DNA of 64,000 nt, from assembly GCA_965116235.1 (NCBI GenBank), contig OZ220496.1:1612001-1676000 (forward strand). The letters are read 5' to 3'. Under the pieces are notes generated by a model. It had not been told where the DNA came from. It made no database searches and worked only from the letters and a program-made list of their open reading frames with translations. The translations under genes were made by a program, and so were the position numbers. Below are positions 27,482 through 36,650 of the stretch, one piece after another (position 1 is the stretch's first letter; each line of letters starts with the position of its first letter). The stretch comes from MPNP01 sp965116235 (GTDB lineage: Bacteria > Pseudomonadota > Alphaproteobacteria > Rhodobacterales > Rhodobacteraceae).

Positions 27482-28540
27482 ATGAGAAAAATTCTTTTTG
27501 GCGTCATTGCGCTTGTGCTTGCGACAGCTGTTACAGCCGACGAATGGTATCCATATTCAATAGAGGTGTGGGATCCGCCTTTCGACATGGAAAGCCCACG
27601 CACTACAGTCGATTATGTTCCACTTGAAAAGGCCGAACAGCAGTGGGACATTTGCGTTTCGTTTCCACATATGAAAGATGCCTACTGGCTTGCTGTCGAC
27701 TATGGGGTGGTCGCAGAGTCGGAACGGCTGGGCGTCAAGATGCAACTTGTCGAAGCGGGCGGATACACGGAGTTGAATACCCAGATTTCGCAGATTGAGG
27801 ATTGTGTGGCGAGAGGGGCTGATGCCGTCGTGATCGGAGCCATATCATTCGATGGGCTGAACAATCTCGTCAGTGAAATTCGGGAGCAGGGAATTCCTGT
27901 CATTGACGTGATCAATGGCATCTCGTCATCTGAATTGTCGGCCAAGTCACTCGTTTCCTTTGGGGAAATGGGCTACAAGGCCGGCGAATACCTGGCCAAC
28001 CTTCATCCTGCGGGATCTGGCAAGGTCAAGGTTGCGTGGTTTCCTGGCCCTCCCGGAGCGGGATGGGTCGAGGCCGGAAATCTCGGCTTTCAGGAAGCTG
28101 TAGCGGGTTCCGACATCGAGGTGGTTGACACGAAATACGGTGACACCGGCAAGGAAATTCAGGCCAAGCTGGTTGAAGATACACTGCTGGCCTATCCTGA
28201 CATTTCCTACATAGCCGGCACTTCCCCAACCATCGCGGCATCCATTGGACTGTTGCGAGCCCGTGGGCTGACTGATCAGATACAGTTGGTAGCGTATTAT
28301 TTCACCCCTGAAGTTCATCGTGGCATAGTGCGAGGGCAGGTTTTGGCCGCTCCCACGGACTCAGCAGTCATTCAGGGTCGAGTCGCCATTGATCAGGCCG
28401 TAAGGATCCTAGAGGGCAAGGATTATGTCGAGCACGCCGGTCCAGCACTCTACGTGATTGATTCCGACAATATCGACAGTGTTGACATGTCGTCGTCACT
28501 GGCACCAGACGGCTTCAAACCCGTCTTTACCGTCAATTGA
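27482..28540 (+). CDS. torT: TorT-like periplasmic binding protein of a ribose-type ABC importer
   Basis: The 352-residue product has a signal peptide (cleavage near TAVTA, residue 19) and closely resembles TorT, the periplasmic TMAO-sensing protein: EWYPYSIEVWDPPFD, then WDICVSFPHMKDAYWLAV, VKMQLVEAGGYTELNTQIS and ADAVVIGAISFDGLNNL. Here no TorS/TorR/TorA genes follow; instead an ABC ATPase and permease do, so it probably delivers a ligand to an importer. TorT belongs to the same fold family as ribose-binding proteins, which makes this plausible. The ligand may be TMAO-like or a different small polar compound. A GGAGG site precedes the ATG. It is the first gene of a nine-gene operon. Confidence 0.82.
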   Translation: MRKILFGVIALVLATAVTADEWYPYSIEVWDPPFDMESPRTTVDYVPLEKAEQQWDICVSFPHMKDAYWLAVDYGVVAESERLGVKMQLVEAGGYTELNTQISQIEDCVARGADAVVIGAISFDGLNNLVSEIREQGIPVIDVINGISSSELSAKSLVSFGEMGYKAGEYLANLHPAGSGKVKVAWFPGPPGAGWVEAGNLGFQEAVAGSDIEVVDTKYGDTGKEIQAKLVEDTLLAYPDISYIAGTSPTIAASIGLLRARGLTDQIQLVAYYFTPEVHRGIVRGQVLAAPTDSAVIQGRVAIDQAVRILEGKDYVEHAGPALYVIDSDNIDSVDMSSSLAPDGFKPVFTVN

Positions 28541-28595
28541 TCATGGTTTGATTGAATTGGTTGACACGGAAACTGGGGGACAGGTCTCATCCGCG

Positions 28596-30095
28596 ATGGG
28601 ACCGCCCCTTCTTGAACTCAAGGGCATTGACAAGAGTTTCTCGGGTGCCTTGGCACTGGAGGGAGTGGATTTTGATGTCCAGCCCGGCGAAGTCCATGTC
28701 CTATTCGGTGAAAATGGAGCTGGCAAATCCACCCTCATCTCAATTGTAGCTGGGGCCATCGCTCCGGATAGAGGTGCATTCAACTTCAAGGGCGAGCCCG
28801 TGAACATCTACTCGGTTCACCATGCAAGATCCTTGGGTATCAGTGCCGTTTTTCAGGAGTTTTCACTCGTTCCCCAGATGACAGTGGAGGAAAACCTCTT
28901 TCTGGGCTCTGAAACCACTCGATTGGGGCTTCTGAACAAGCAAAGATCTCGCAGGCAGGCAACAGACATACTGAACAGGCTGGGGTTTGCCCTGCGTCCC
29001 AACCAGCGCATCGAGTTTCTGTCTCGGGCTGAACAGCAAATGGTGGAAATTGCCAAGGCCTTCCGTGAAGAGCTCTCCGTTCTGATTTTGGATGAACCCA
29101 CGGCCTCGTTGACCGAAAAGGAGACCGAACAGCTCTTTGACTTGATCGGCCTGGTCAAAAACGAGGGTGTCGGAATCATCTACATCACTCACCGTATCAG
29201 CGAGATCAGGCGCATTGGCGACCGCATTACCGTCTTGCGAGACGGAAAGAAAATAGCCACTACAGTTGCTGATGTGTCAGAAGGTGAGCTGGTACGGATG
29301 ATGACTGGCAAGGTTGTTGACCAGATATTTCCGCAGATTGAGTTTAGTCCCAACCATGAACTGCTGAAGATCGACAACCTGACAACACGCAATGGAGCTG
29401 TCCAGAACGTATCCTTGACAGTTCGTGCCGGTGAAATAGTCGGTCTTGCCGGCTTGGTTGGGTCCGGCAAGTCGGAAATTGGCCGGGCCTGTTTCGGACT
29501 TTCAGATGTGGCCTCCGGTCAAGTCAGGTTTGACGGGGTCGATATACGCGGTCAATCACCAGGAGACATGCTCAGACGGGGTTTCTATTATGTTCCCTCG
29601 GACCGCAGGGACGAGGGTTTGATCATGTCTCGGTCGGCCCGAGAAAGCGTGTCAATGTCTGCATTGGAGACGCAGAAGTTTGCACACGGACTTTTTTTGC
29701 GCTTGCGGCAGGAGAGAAGAATCGTAAACGGATTGGCCAACAAAATGAATTTGCAGCCGTACAACATAGAACGGCCGGCAGAGATGTTTTCCGGTGGCAA
29801 TCAGCAGAAGATCATGCTGGCCAAAAGCCTGACTCGTGAGGTCAAGCTTTTCGTATTTGATGAACCGACTGTCGGCGTTGATGTAGGGACCAGAATCGCA
29901 ATCTATGAATTTATTGCCGAATTGTGTAAGAACAATGCAGCCATTCTCGTCATATCATCAGATCTGACCGAGATTCTACACCTGCCGAAGAGAGTCTTTG
30001 TCATGTGTCGGGGAAGTCTTTCAGCCGAACTTGAAGGCGAAGAGATCAACCAGGAGAGTGTACTTCATCATTGCTTCGGACGCGAGGCAGCATAG
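28596..30095 (+). CDS. Ribose/galactose-type ABC transporter ATP-binding protein (two ABC domains)
   Basis: A 499-residue RbsA/MglA-type ATPase with two nucleotide-binding domains in one chain. The first has Walker A GENGAGKST and Walker B LILDEPTASL. The second has the degenerate Walker A GLVGSGKSEIG typical of this class, followed by the signature FSGGNQQKIMLAKSL and Walker B LFVFDEPTVGVDVG. It energises import together with the permease and TorT-like binding protein. The frame is open further upstream and overlaps torT; I choose ATG 28596 because it gives the standard N-terminus (LLELKGIDKSFSG). Confidence 0.92.
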   Translation: MGPPLLELKGIDKSFSGALALEGVDFDVQPGEVHVLFGENGAGKSTLISIVAGAIAPDRGAFNFKGEPVNIYSVHHARSLGISAVFQEFSLVPQMTVEENLFLGSETTRLGLLNKQRSRRQATDILNRLGFALRPNQRIEFLSRAEQQMVEIAKAFREELSVLILDEPTASLTEKETEQLFDLIGLVKNEGVGIIYITHRISEIRRIGDRITVLRDGKKIATTVADVSEGELVRMMTGKVVDQIFPQIEFSPNHELLKIDNLTTRNGAVQNVSLTVRAGEIVGLAGLVGSGKSEIGRACFGLSDVASGQVRFDGVDIRGQSPGDMLRRGFYYVPSDRRDEGLIMSRSARESVSMSALETQKFAHGLFLRLRQERRIVNGLANKMNLQPYNIERPAEMFSGGNQQKIMLAKSLTREVKLFVFDEPTVGVDVGTRIAIYEFIAELCKNNAAILVISSDLTEILHLPKRVFVMCRGSLSAELEGEEINQESVLHHCFGREAA

Positions 30096-30115
30096 TTCGT
30101 GATTATGAGATCGCC

Positions 30116-31135
30116 ATGGAAGAGGTAAGCCGGAAACCGTACAAAACAGGATGGCGCCTGATCCAAAGGGCTTTTGTCCGGCTGGGCGTATTGCCCTTTC
30201 TGCTGGTTGCAGCGGTGATCATCTTTGCGGCAATGTCAGACAATTTTCTGACTGGACGAAACCTTCTCAATGTTGTCCGCCAATCGACCTATCTGGCGCT
30301 GGTTGCCGTGGGGCAGATGTTTGCCCTGCTGACTGGGGGCTTCGATCTTTCGGTCGGCACCATTTTGGCCATCACATCGGTTGCCGGTGCGATGGCTATG
30401 GCAGCAGCATACTCGATCATGCCCGAAGCATTGTTCATGGTCATTGCCATCGGCGTGATTGCCGGGTTGCTCGCGGGGACCATGATCGGGGTTGTCAACG
30501 GAATTGGGGTGGCCGTTTTTGGTGTTTCACCGTTCATGATGACCTTGGGGATGGCTTCGGTGGGGTTTGGCATTGCTCTTTACCTCACGGGCGGAATACC
30601 TGTCTACGGAATGCCCATGGAGTTTGGCGACACATTCGGGTTTGGTGCATTATATGGCGTGCCGATTCCCGTCATCGTGGCTGTATTGCTCATCCTGGGC
30701 ATGTATGTAGTGGTTGACCGAACTCGTCTGGGGCGATACTTTTATGCCGTGGGTGGCAATATCAAGGCGTCTCGCCTGTCCGGCATAAATACCAACCTGA
30801 CCTTGTTTCTTGCCTATGTCCTTTCCGGGTTTATGGCCGCTGTTTCAGGCATACTGCTGACGGCCAGACTCGATTCCGGTGAAGCAAACATAGGTGCTTC
30901 CATGCCCTTGGAGTCGATTGCGGCGTGCGTGATCGCCGGGGTCAGTTTGAGAGGAGGGATTGGCAAGGTCGAAAATGTCGTTTTGGGTGCTCTTTTCATA
31001 GGACTGGTTCAGAATGGAATGAATTTGGCGCGAATAGAATCGTACCTCCAGATTGTCGTTATCGGGCTGCTGCTTATCTTTGCTGTCGTGGTTGATCGAT
31101 ATCGCATGAAACTTGTCGCAACTATTCAGGATTGA
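30116..31135 (+). CDS. Ribose-type ABC transporter permease
   Basis: A 339-residue integral membrane protein of the RbsC/branched-chain-like permease family with eight to ten hydrophobic segments. Typical motifs are FLTGRNLLNVVRQSTYLALV, TGGFDLSVGTI and YFYAVGGNIKASRLSGI, with AACVIAGVSLRGGIG near the C-terminus. It starts 20 bases after the ATPase gene and ends two bases before the oxidoreductase gene. ATG 30116 is preferred over an upstream frame-open TTG at 30071. It forms the transmembrane channel of the importer; the substrate is unknown. Confidence 0.92.
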   Translation: MEEVSRKPYKTGWRLIQRAFVRLGVLPFLLVAAVIIFAAMSDNFLTGRNLLNVVRQSTYLALVAVGQMFALLTGGFDLSVGTILAITSVAGAMAMAAAYSIMPEALFMVIAIGVIAGLLAGTMIGVVNGIGVAVFGVSPFMMTLGMASVGFGIALYLTGGIPVYGMPMEFGDTFGFGALYGVPIPVIVAVLLILGMYVVVDRTRLGRYFYAVGGNIKASRLSGINTNLTLFLAYVLSGFMAAVSGILLTARLDSGEANIGASMPLESIAACVIAGVSLRGGIGKVENVVLGALFIGLVQNGMNLARIESYLQIVVIGLLLIFAVVVDRYRMKLVATIQD

Positions 31136-31137
31136 AA

Positions 31138-32160
31138 ATGATACGTGCAGCCTCCGTTGGGCTGGGTTGGTGGTCGAATGAACTGGCGCGATCGGTTCAG
31201 GGTCGGTCCGAGATCATTCAAGTGGCTTCCTGTTATTCACGAAGTTCAGAAAAGCGGGAAGCTTTTGCCAGAGAATTTGGTACCGGCACTCATGCCTCGT
31301 ATGAAACGCTTCTGGCCGACGAGACGATTGATGCCGTCATTCTTACGACACCACATTCCCTTCATGCCGAACATGTTGTGACTGCAGCCCGAGCGGGAAA
31401 GCATGTGTTTGTCGAAAAACCCTTTACACTGACCTATGATAGTGCTCTCGAGGCCATTCAGGCCTGTCGCGACGCACCCGTGACCTTGGCTGTTGGCCAC
31501 AATCGCCGCTTCACTGCTTCAGGAGGTCGGCTGAAAAAGATGCAAGAAGCGGGTGATTTCGGTACGTTGCTCCATCTGGAAGCAAACTTTTCGGCTGCCA
31601 GTGCAACGTCATACACATCGGAGTGGTGGCGTGCCAGCAGGACAGAAAGCCCGGCGGGAGGAATCGCCGGCCTCGGCATTCATTTGATTGATCTGATGTG
31701 CTGGATTGCCGGCCCGATTGTAGCGGTAACAGCGCAGGCCAAGCGTAGGGTTCTTGCGGTTGATGTTGATGATACAACGTCGGTTCTGTTCGAGTTTGAA
31801 TCTGGCGTGACGGGGTATTTGGGGTGCATGTTCGCGGCGCCGTATACCTCCTTGCTCAATGTGTATGGCACAAGAATGAACGCCTTTGCCGGAATTGACA
31901 GCGAGAGCGTTGTGGTGAAAACCATTGATGGACAGTCAAGCACGATGGAAATGGACCGAGTCGACACGCTCAAGACCGAACTGGAAGAATTTGCCCTGAG
32001 TTGCCTGGGTCACAAAATGTTCAGGGTTAGCCCCGCGCAGGCTGCAAGCAACGTCGCTGTCATGGAGGCGATTGCCCAATCGGCCGTTCAGCGCAGGCCA
32101 GTGCAAGTGCAAGCGGGCAGAGAAGGCATCGGGCAACTCAAATCTGGGAGAAGACAATGA
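31138..32160 (+). CDS. Gfo/Idh/MocA-family oxidoreductase
   Basis: A 340-residue NAD(P)-dependent dehydrogenase-like protein. The N-terminal Rossmann segment ASVGLGWWSNELARSVQG is followed by the family motif HVFVEKPFTLTYDSALEAI (EKP lysine) and a C-terminal beta-sheet domain (PAGGIAGLGIHLIDLMCWIA). Such enzymes oxidise sugars, cyclitols or related alcohols. It is embedded between an ABC importer and a PxpA homologue, whose start overlaps its stop (ATGA), so it probably modifies the imported substrate. ATG 31138 is preferred over the TTG at 31132, which lies inside the permease gene. Confidence 0.88.
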   Translation: MIRAASVGLGWWSNELARSVQGRSEIIQVASCYSRSSEKREAFAREFGTGTHASYETLLADETIDAVILTTPHSLHAEHVVTAARAGKHVFVEKPFTLTYDSALEAIQACRDAPVTLAVGHNRRFTASGGRLKKMQEAGDFGTLLHLEANFSAASATSYTSEWWRASRTESPAGGIAGLGIHLIDLMCWIAGPIVAVTAQAKRRVLAVDVDDTTSVLFEFESGVTGYLGCMFAAPYTSLLNVYGTRMNAFAGIDSESVVVKTIDGQSSTMEMDRVDTLKTELEEFALSCLGHKMFRVSPAQAASNVAVMEAIAQSAVQRRPVQVQAGREGIGQLKSGRRQ

Positions 32161-32876
32161 AACCGGCTGTAAACTGTGACATGGGCGAAAGCTTTGGACT
32201 TTACCGTATTGGCGACGATGAAAAGCTCATGCCACTCATTTCAATGGCCAATGTCGCTTGCGGATTTCATGGTTCAGATCCCAATCACATGCGCAAGACG
32301 GTCCAGTTGGCAAAAATTCATGATGTCAAGGTCGGGGCTCACCCGTCCTTGCCCGACTTGCAGGGATTTGGTCGTCGGGAGATGAAGATCGGGCGCGAGG
32401 AGATGGCCAACATTCTCATCTATCAGATTGGCGCCTTGGTCGGGATGCTCAAGGCTGAAGACTGCGAATTGCATCACATCAAGCCCCATGGAGCCCTCTA
32501 CGGGATGGCGGCACGCGATGAGCACATCGCTCATGCCGTATGCGATGCCGCCGATGTATTCCAGGTACCGCTCCTTGGCATGGTCAATACCTGCCATGAG
32601 GAGGTTTACACGATGAGAGGGCATGAGTTTTGGGCCGAATTTTACGCCGATCTGGACTACAACGATGACGGGAGCCTGATCATCACGATGCAACACGACC
32701 CGGTTCCACCGGAAGAGGTCGAAAGGAAATGCCGCATGGCGTACAGTGAGAACAAGACACTATCAGTCAATGGCAAGGAAGTCAGGGTTGGATGCGATTG
32801 CATCTGCGTTCATTCTGACACGCCCAATGCCGTCGAAATCGCCACGGCTGTGGACAGGGTCGTAAGATCACTGTAG
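32157..32876 (+). CDS. pxpA: LamB/YcsF family, 5-oxoprolinase subunit A-like
   Basis: The 239-residue protein has the LamB/YcsF signature: NCDMGESFGLY, MANVACGFHGSDPNHMRKTV, VGAHPSLPDLQGFGRREM and HHIKPHGALYGMA, ending with the cysteine/histidine-containing DCICVHSDTPNAVEIA. PxpA works with PxpB and PxpC to open 5-oxoproline (pyroglutamate) using ATP. In this operon PxpB and PxpC homologues are present, together with a biotin carboxylase and biotin carrier, so the substrate may differ from 5-oxoproline. The start codon overlaps the upstream stop (ATGA). Confidence 0.9.
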   Translation: MKPAVNCDMGESFGLYRIGDDEKLMPLISMANVACGFHGSDPNHMRKTVQLAKIHDVKVGAHPSLPDLQGFGRREMKIGREEMANILIYQIGALVGMLKAEDCELHHIKPHGALYGMAARDEHIAHAVCDAADVFQVPLLGMVNTCHEEVYTMRGHEFWAEFYADLDYNDDGSLIITMQHDPVPPEEVERKCRMAYSENKTLSVNGKEVRVGCDCICVHSDTPNAVEIATAVDRVVRSL

Positions 32877-32916
32877 ACCCGCAATGATTCAATCCATCGA
32901 AGGGAGATAAAGCAAC

Positions 32917-33159
32917 ATGTCAGACAATGTCATTCAATCACCGCTTCCGGGCATCTTTTATCGCCGACCTGCCCCCGAAGAGCCTTTGTACAAGGAAGTG
33001 GGCGACAGGGTCGATATCGGGGATACCATCGGATTGGTCGAGGTCATGAAGTCTTTCCATGAGGTTCAGGCCGACAAGGCCGGAACGATCGTTGCCTTCT
33101 GCGTAGAAAACGAAGATGCCGTAATGGCCGGACAAGCCCTCGTCGAACTGAAAGGATAA
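32917..33159 (+). CDS. Biotin carboxyl carrier protein (stand-alone biotinyl domain)
   Basis: This 80-residue protein is a complete biotinyl/lipoyl domain. The biotinylation motif is VEVMKSFHEV with Lys45 as the attachment site (the usual AMKM/VMKM variant). It begins SPLPGIFYRRPAP, typical of acetyl-CoA carboxylase-type carriers, but it lacks the long N-terminal region of AccB. It would shuttle CO2 between the biotin carboxylase encoded next and a carboxyltransferase made of the PxpB/PxpC homologues. An AGGGAG site precedes the ATG. Confidence 0.9.
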   Translation: MSDNVIQSPLPGIFYRRPAPEEPLYKEVGDRVDIGDTIGLVEVMKSFHEVQADKAGTIVAFCVENEDAVMAGQALVELKG

Positions 33160-33169
33160 TTGTACCCCC

Positions 33170-34528
33170 ATGCCGATTGCCAGCCTTTTCATCGCCAATC
33201 GCGGAGAGATTGCCGTCCGAATCATTCGGGCCGCGAAAGAGTTGGGTATCCGAACCATCCAGGCTTACTCAACCGCCGACAAGGACTCGCTCCCGGTCGC
33301 GATGGCCGACCATGCCGTAAACATTGGACCGCCCGCTCCGTTGAAATCCTATCTGAGTCAAGCCAACATCATTGTGGCCGCCAGAGAATCGGGGGCTGAC
33401 GCTGTCCATCCGGGATACGGTTTCCTGTCCGAGAACGGCGATTTTGCCGATGCTGTCGAAGAGGCCGGATTGAAGTTCATCGGACCCCGTGGCCAAACGA
33501 TTCGTCAACTCGGCGACAAGGTCGTTGCCAGAGCCTTGGCTGAGCAGAGTGGATTGTCCACAGTACCGGGAAGCAACGGCTTGGTTGAAACCGTTGACGA
33601 GGCCAAGCCAATTCTGGATGACATCGGATTTCCCGTCCTGATCAAGGCAACGGCCGGAGGAGGAGGTCGAGGCATTCGAATCGCGCATGACTGGGCCGAA
33701 CTTGAGCGCGTGTTTCCGGTGGCCAGTCTGGAAGCGAAGACCTTTTTTGGAAATGGTGGCCTGTTTGTCGAAAAATACCTTCCCCGCCCGCGCCATGTTG
33801 AGGTTCAGATTTTGGGGGATGGTGACCGCACCATTCACATTTTCGATCGGGAATGCTCGTTGCAAAGGAGAAGGCAGAAGATATGGGAAGAAGCGCCCGC
33901 GGCACCACTGACCGAAGAAATACGCACTCGCATGTGTTCCAGTGCAAGGAACTTTGCGCAATCAGTTGGTTACCGTGGAGCCGGGACTCTGGAGTTCCTG
34001 TTCGATGAAGCGACCGGCGAGTATTATTTTCTGGAAATGAACACTCGAATCCAGGTTGAGCATCCGGTGACCGAGATGGTAACGGGTATTGATCTCGTGC
34101 GCGCGGGCATCTCGATCGCGGCCGACGGGAAAATGGACATCAGGCAGGACGAAATTGAACTGCGTGGTCATGCGATTGAATGCCGCATCAATGCCGAAGA
34201 TCCAAGGAATGACTTCATGCCGCAGCCGGGCAAGGTCGACAATCTCGGATTTCCGTCCGGTCCAGGCGTTCGGTTTGATACAATGCTCTATACCGGCTAC
34301 GAAATACCACCATTCTACGATTCCCTTCTGGGCAAGCTGATCGTTTGGGATTCCGATCGCCTGCGGGCTGTTGAGCGCATGAACCGGGCCCTTGGTGAAC
34401 TGGAAATCACGGGCATCGAAACCACCAAAAGCATTCATCAGGCCCTGGTTTCTGATCCCGAGGTAAGAAAAGGGGACGTATACACATCTTTCCTTGATGA
34501 CTGGCTGGACAGGGGCCAGTTTGCATAA
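33170..34528 (+). CDS. Biotin carboxylase (AccC-like)
   Basis: The 452-residue enzyme has the biotin carboxylase ATP-grasp fold at normal length. Signatures are FIANRGEIAVRIIRAAKELG, DAVHPGYGFLSEN, the glycine loop KATAGGGGRGIR, the metal/bicarbonate region DRECSLQRRRQK and EMNTRIQVEHPVTEM. It carboxylates biotin on the carrier protein with ATP and bicarbonate. Because it is encoded ten bases after the carrier and before PxpB/PxpC homologues, it is likely dedicated to this pathway and not the fatty-acid AccC. Confidence 0.92.
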   Translation: MPIASLFIANRGEIAVRIIRAAKELGIRTIQAYSTADKDSLPVAMADHAVNIGPPAPLKSYLSQANIIVAARESGADAVHPGYGFLSENGDFADAVEEAGLKFIGPRGQTIRQLGDKVVARALAEQSGLSTVPGSNGLVETVDEAKPILDDIGFPVLIKATAGGGGRGIRIAHDWAELERVFPVASLEAKTFFGNGGLFVEKYLPRPRHVEVQILGDGDRTIHIFDRECSLQRRRQKIWEEAPAAPLTEEIRTRMCSSARNFAQSVGYRGAGTLEFLFDEATGEYYFLEMNTRIQVEHPVTEMVTGIDLVRAGISIAADGKMDIRQDEIELRGHAIECRINAEDPRNDFMPQPGKVDNLGFPSGPGVRFDTMLYTGYEIPPFYDSLLGKLIVWDSDRLRAVERMNRALGELEITGIETTKSIHQALVSDPEVRKGDVYTSFLDDWLDRGQFA

Positions 34529-34556
34529 GAACAAGAGACGATAGGAGGTTTTGCTT

Positions 34557-35432
34557 ATGGGGACGAGATATTCATTCGGCGGCGATGACCACATCTTCGC
34601 TGAAGTCAGTGAAGAGATGTCGCTGGAGGCCTTTTTCAAGAGTCTGTCAATGACGAAGGCCGTGCGGGCAAGCCAAATCAAGGGCGTAACCGAGATCTGC
34701 CCGGCCAATGCCTCCTACCAGATCAAGTTTGATCCGGACCAGATCAGGCCGACCGACCTTTTGGCGGAACTGAAGACAATCGAGGCTGAAGCGGCACAAA
34801 CCGATGCCACGTTGAGAACGCGGGTGATTGAAATTCCGGTGTTCTTCAATGATCCATGGACGCACGAAACCCTGATGAGATTCCGGGAAAGACATCAGGA
34901 TCCGAACAGCACGGACATTGAGTTTGCGGCCCGAATCAACAACTACGACTCGGTTGAATCCTTCATCGAAGCCTACACCGGTTCGCCATGGTTTGTCAGC
35001 ATGGTCGGCTTCGTTGCAGGGCTTCCATTCATGTATCAAATGGTTGAGCGGGCCAGACAGATCGAGGTGCCGAAATACCTGCGACCGCGCACGGACACGC
35101 CCAAGCTGACGGTCGGTTACGGGGGCTGCTTTGCCTGCATCTACTCAGTCCGGGGGGCCGGGGGATATCAGATGTTCGGGATTACGCCCATGCCTATCTT
35201 TGATCCCAAGCAGGAAATGAGCTATCTCAGCGAATTCATGGTCTTTTTCAATCCCGGTGACATTGTCAAGTTCAAGCCCATTGAACGGCAAGCATACGAT
35301 GAATATTGCGCAGAGGTTGAAGCCAACAAGTTTGAACCCAAGACCATAGATTTTGTATTTGCCTTGGACGAGTTTCAAAGAGACATAGACGCATACAATC
35401 GCAGAATAGGGGAGAAGCTTCATGTCAATTAA
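34557..35432 (+). CDS. pxpB: Allophanate hydrolase subunit 1/KipI family, PxpB-like
   Basis: The 291-residue protein contains the KipI/AHS1 domain: a variable N-terminal third, then VIEIPVFFNDPWTHETL and SMVGFVAGLPFMYQM, followed by RTDTPKLTVGYGGCFACIYS and GGYQMFGITPMPIF. PxpB/AHS1 pairs with PxpC/AHS2; the same two domains are fused as part of the carboxyltransferase in urea carboxylase. The frame opens at TTG 34551, but ATG 34557 lies nine bases after a perfect AGGAGG. The 3' end overlaps pxpC by 11 bases. It is longer than typical PxpB (about 220), because of the N-terminal extension. Confidence 0.87.
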   Translation: MGTRYSFGGDDHIFAEVSEEMSLEAFFKSLSMTKAVRASQIKGVTEICPANASYQIKFDPDQIRPTDLLAELKTIEAEAAQTDATLRTRVIEIPVFFNDPWTHETLMRFRERHQDPNSTDIEFAARINNYDSVESFIEAYTGSPWFVSMVGFVAGLPFMYQMVERARQIEVPKYLRPRTDTPKLTVGYGGCFACIYSVRGAGGYQMFGITPMPIFDPKQEMSYLSEFMVFFNPGDIVKFKPIERQAYDEYCAEVEANKFEPKTIDFVFALDEFQRDIDAYNRRIGEKLHVN

Positions 35433-36393
35433 GGTAGCGAAACTTGGTTTGGCGACCTCGGTTCAGGATTTGGGTCGCCCTGGTTACTATCACTTGGGAA
35501 TTCCAATATCTGGTGGCATGGACCGATATTCCCTGCGAGCGGCAAACCGGCTGGTGGGCAATGAAGAAGGGGCTGCGGTGCTCGAAACCGTATTCATGGG
35601 CCCGGAACTGGAATTCACGCAAGATGCGATGGTTGCCGTAACGGGTGCCGAACTCCCTCCCAGAGTAGACGGAGACACGCGTGACACTTGGACGTCATTC
35701 AAGGTCAAGGCCGGGCAAAAGTTGACTTTCGACTTTCTGAAGTCGGGGGCAAGGGCCTACATCGCCGTCGCAGGAGGCATTGACGTTCCGGTCGCTCTAG
35801 GCAGTCGATCAACCTACTCTTTAGGTGCTCTTGGCGGGTTCGAGGGACGCAACTTGCAAGCCGGAGACGAAATTCCCGTTGGCAAGTCAGGCCACACAGT
35901 CGAGGAAGGACGGTCCGTTCCGAACGGACTTCGGCGAGCCATTGATTCGGAAGTTGAGTTAAGGGTCGTTCCGGGTCTCTACTGGCACCGTTTTACGCCG
36001 GAATCGAAGGATCAGTTTTTTGAGGATGTATGGAAAGTGGCACCCGAAGCAGACCGTATCGGTTATCGATTTCAGAAGGGAACCCCCCTGAGCTTTATTG
36101 ATCGGGAGCAGCCATTTGGCGCTGGTTCTGACCCGTCAAACATAGTGGACAGCTGTTATCCCTACGGCTCGATTCAGATTCCTGGCGGCACCGAACCGAT
36201 CGTGTTGCACCGTGATGCGGTTTCGGGCGGAGGGTATTGCATGCTGGGTACAGTGATTTCGTCAGATATGGACCTTATCGGGCAACTCCAACCGAACTGG
36301 GCTACACGCTTCGTCAAGGTTGATATTGATCAAGCCTTGCAGGCACGGGCTGAAAGAAACCGCAAGCTCGCCCAGTTGCGGGATGTCATCTAG
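35422..36393 (+). CDS. pxpC: Biotin-dependent carboxyltransferase/KipA family, PxpC-like
   Basis: The 323-residue product is an AHS2/KipA domain protein: VAKLGLATSVQDLGRPGYYH, SGGMDRYSLRAANRLVGN, AYIAVAGGIDVPVALGSRST and the C-terminal SCYPYGSIQIPGGTEPIVLH. In urea carboxylase and 5-oxoprolinase this domain contributes the amide-activating active site together with AHS1/PxpB. It is the last gene of the operon and a hairpin terminator follows about 130 bases later. The gene overlaps pxpB, so equal expression is expected. Confidence 0.9.
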   Translation: MSIKVAKLGLATSVQDLGRPGYYHLGIPISGGMDRYSLRAANRLVGNEEGAAVLETVFMGPELEFTQDAMVAVTGAELPPRVDGDTRDTWTSFKVKAGQKLTFDFLKSGARAYIAVAGGIDVPVALGSRSTYSLGALGGFEGRNLQAGDEIPVGKSGHTVEEGRSVPNGLRRAIDSEVELRVVPGLYWHRFTPESKDQFFEDVWKVAPEADRIGYRFQKGTPLSFIDREQPFGAGSDPSNIVDSCYPYGSIQIPGGTEPIVLHRDAVSGGGYCMLGTVISSDMDLIGQLQPNWATRFVKVDIDQALQARAERNRKLAQLRDVI

Positions 36394-36523
36394 CGACAGC
36401 AATTGGTGTCCACCCTGTTGGACATTCCCAATGGCTATGGCCGAATTGGGCAAGGTACTGGCATCGTGCTTGAACCCGGTGGAGAACTTCATTCTTGGTT
36501 CTTCCCGTGTCACGGATAGGGGG

Positions 36524-36559
36524 ATGCAACCGTTTCAAATGGGGTTGCATTAGTTTATT
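36524..36559 (+). terminator. Hairpin terminator after the Pxp-like operon
   Basis: ATGCAACC at 36524-36531 pairs with GGTTGCAT at 36543-36550 (8-base stem, 11-base loop), followed by the T-rich TAGTTTATT. The T run is interrupted, so termination strength is uncertain. Confidence 0.55.
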
Positions 36560-36650
36560 AGACAAGTAGTGTTCGCGGTTCCCTCGATCAGATCATTGGT
36601 CTTGGATTCGTGTGGCACGACAAGTTTTTTGAACCAAGCAGAATGGAACG

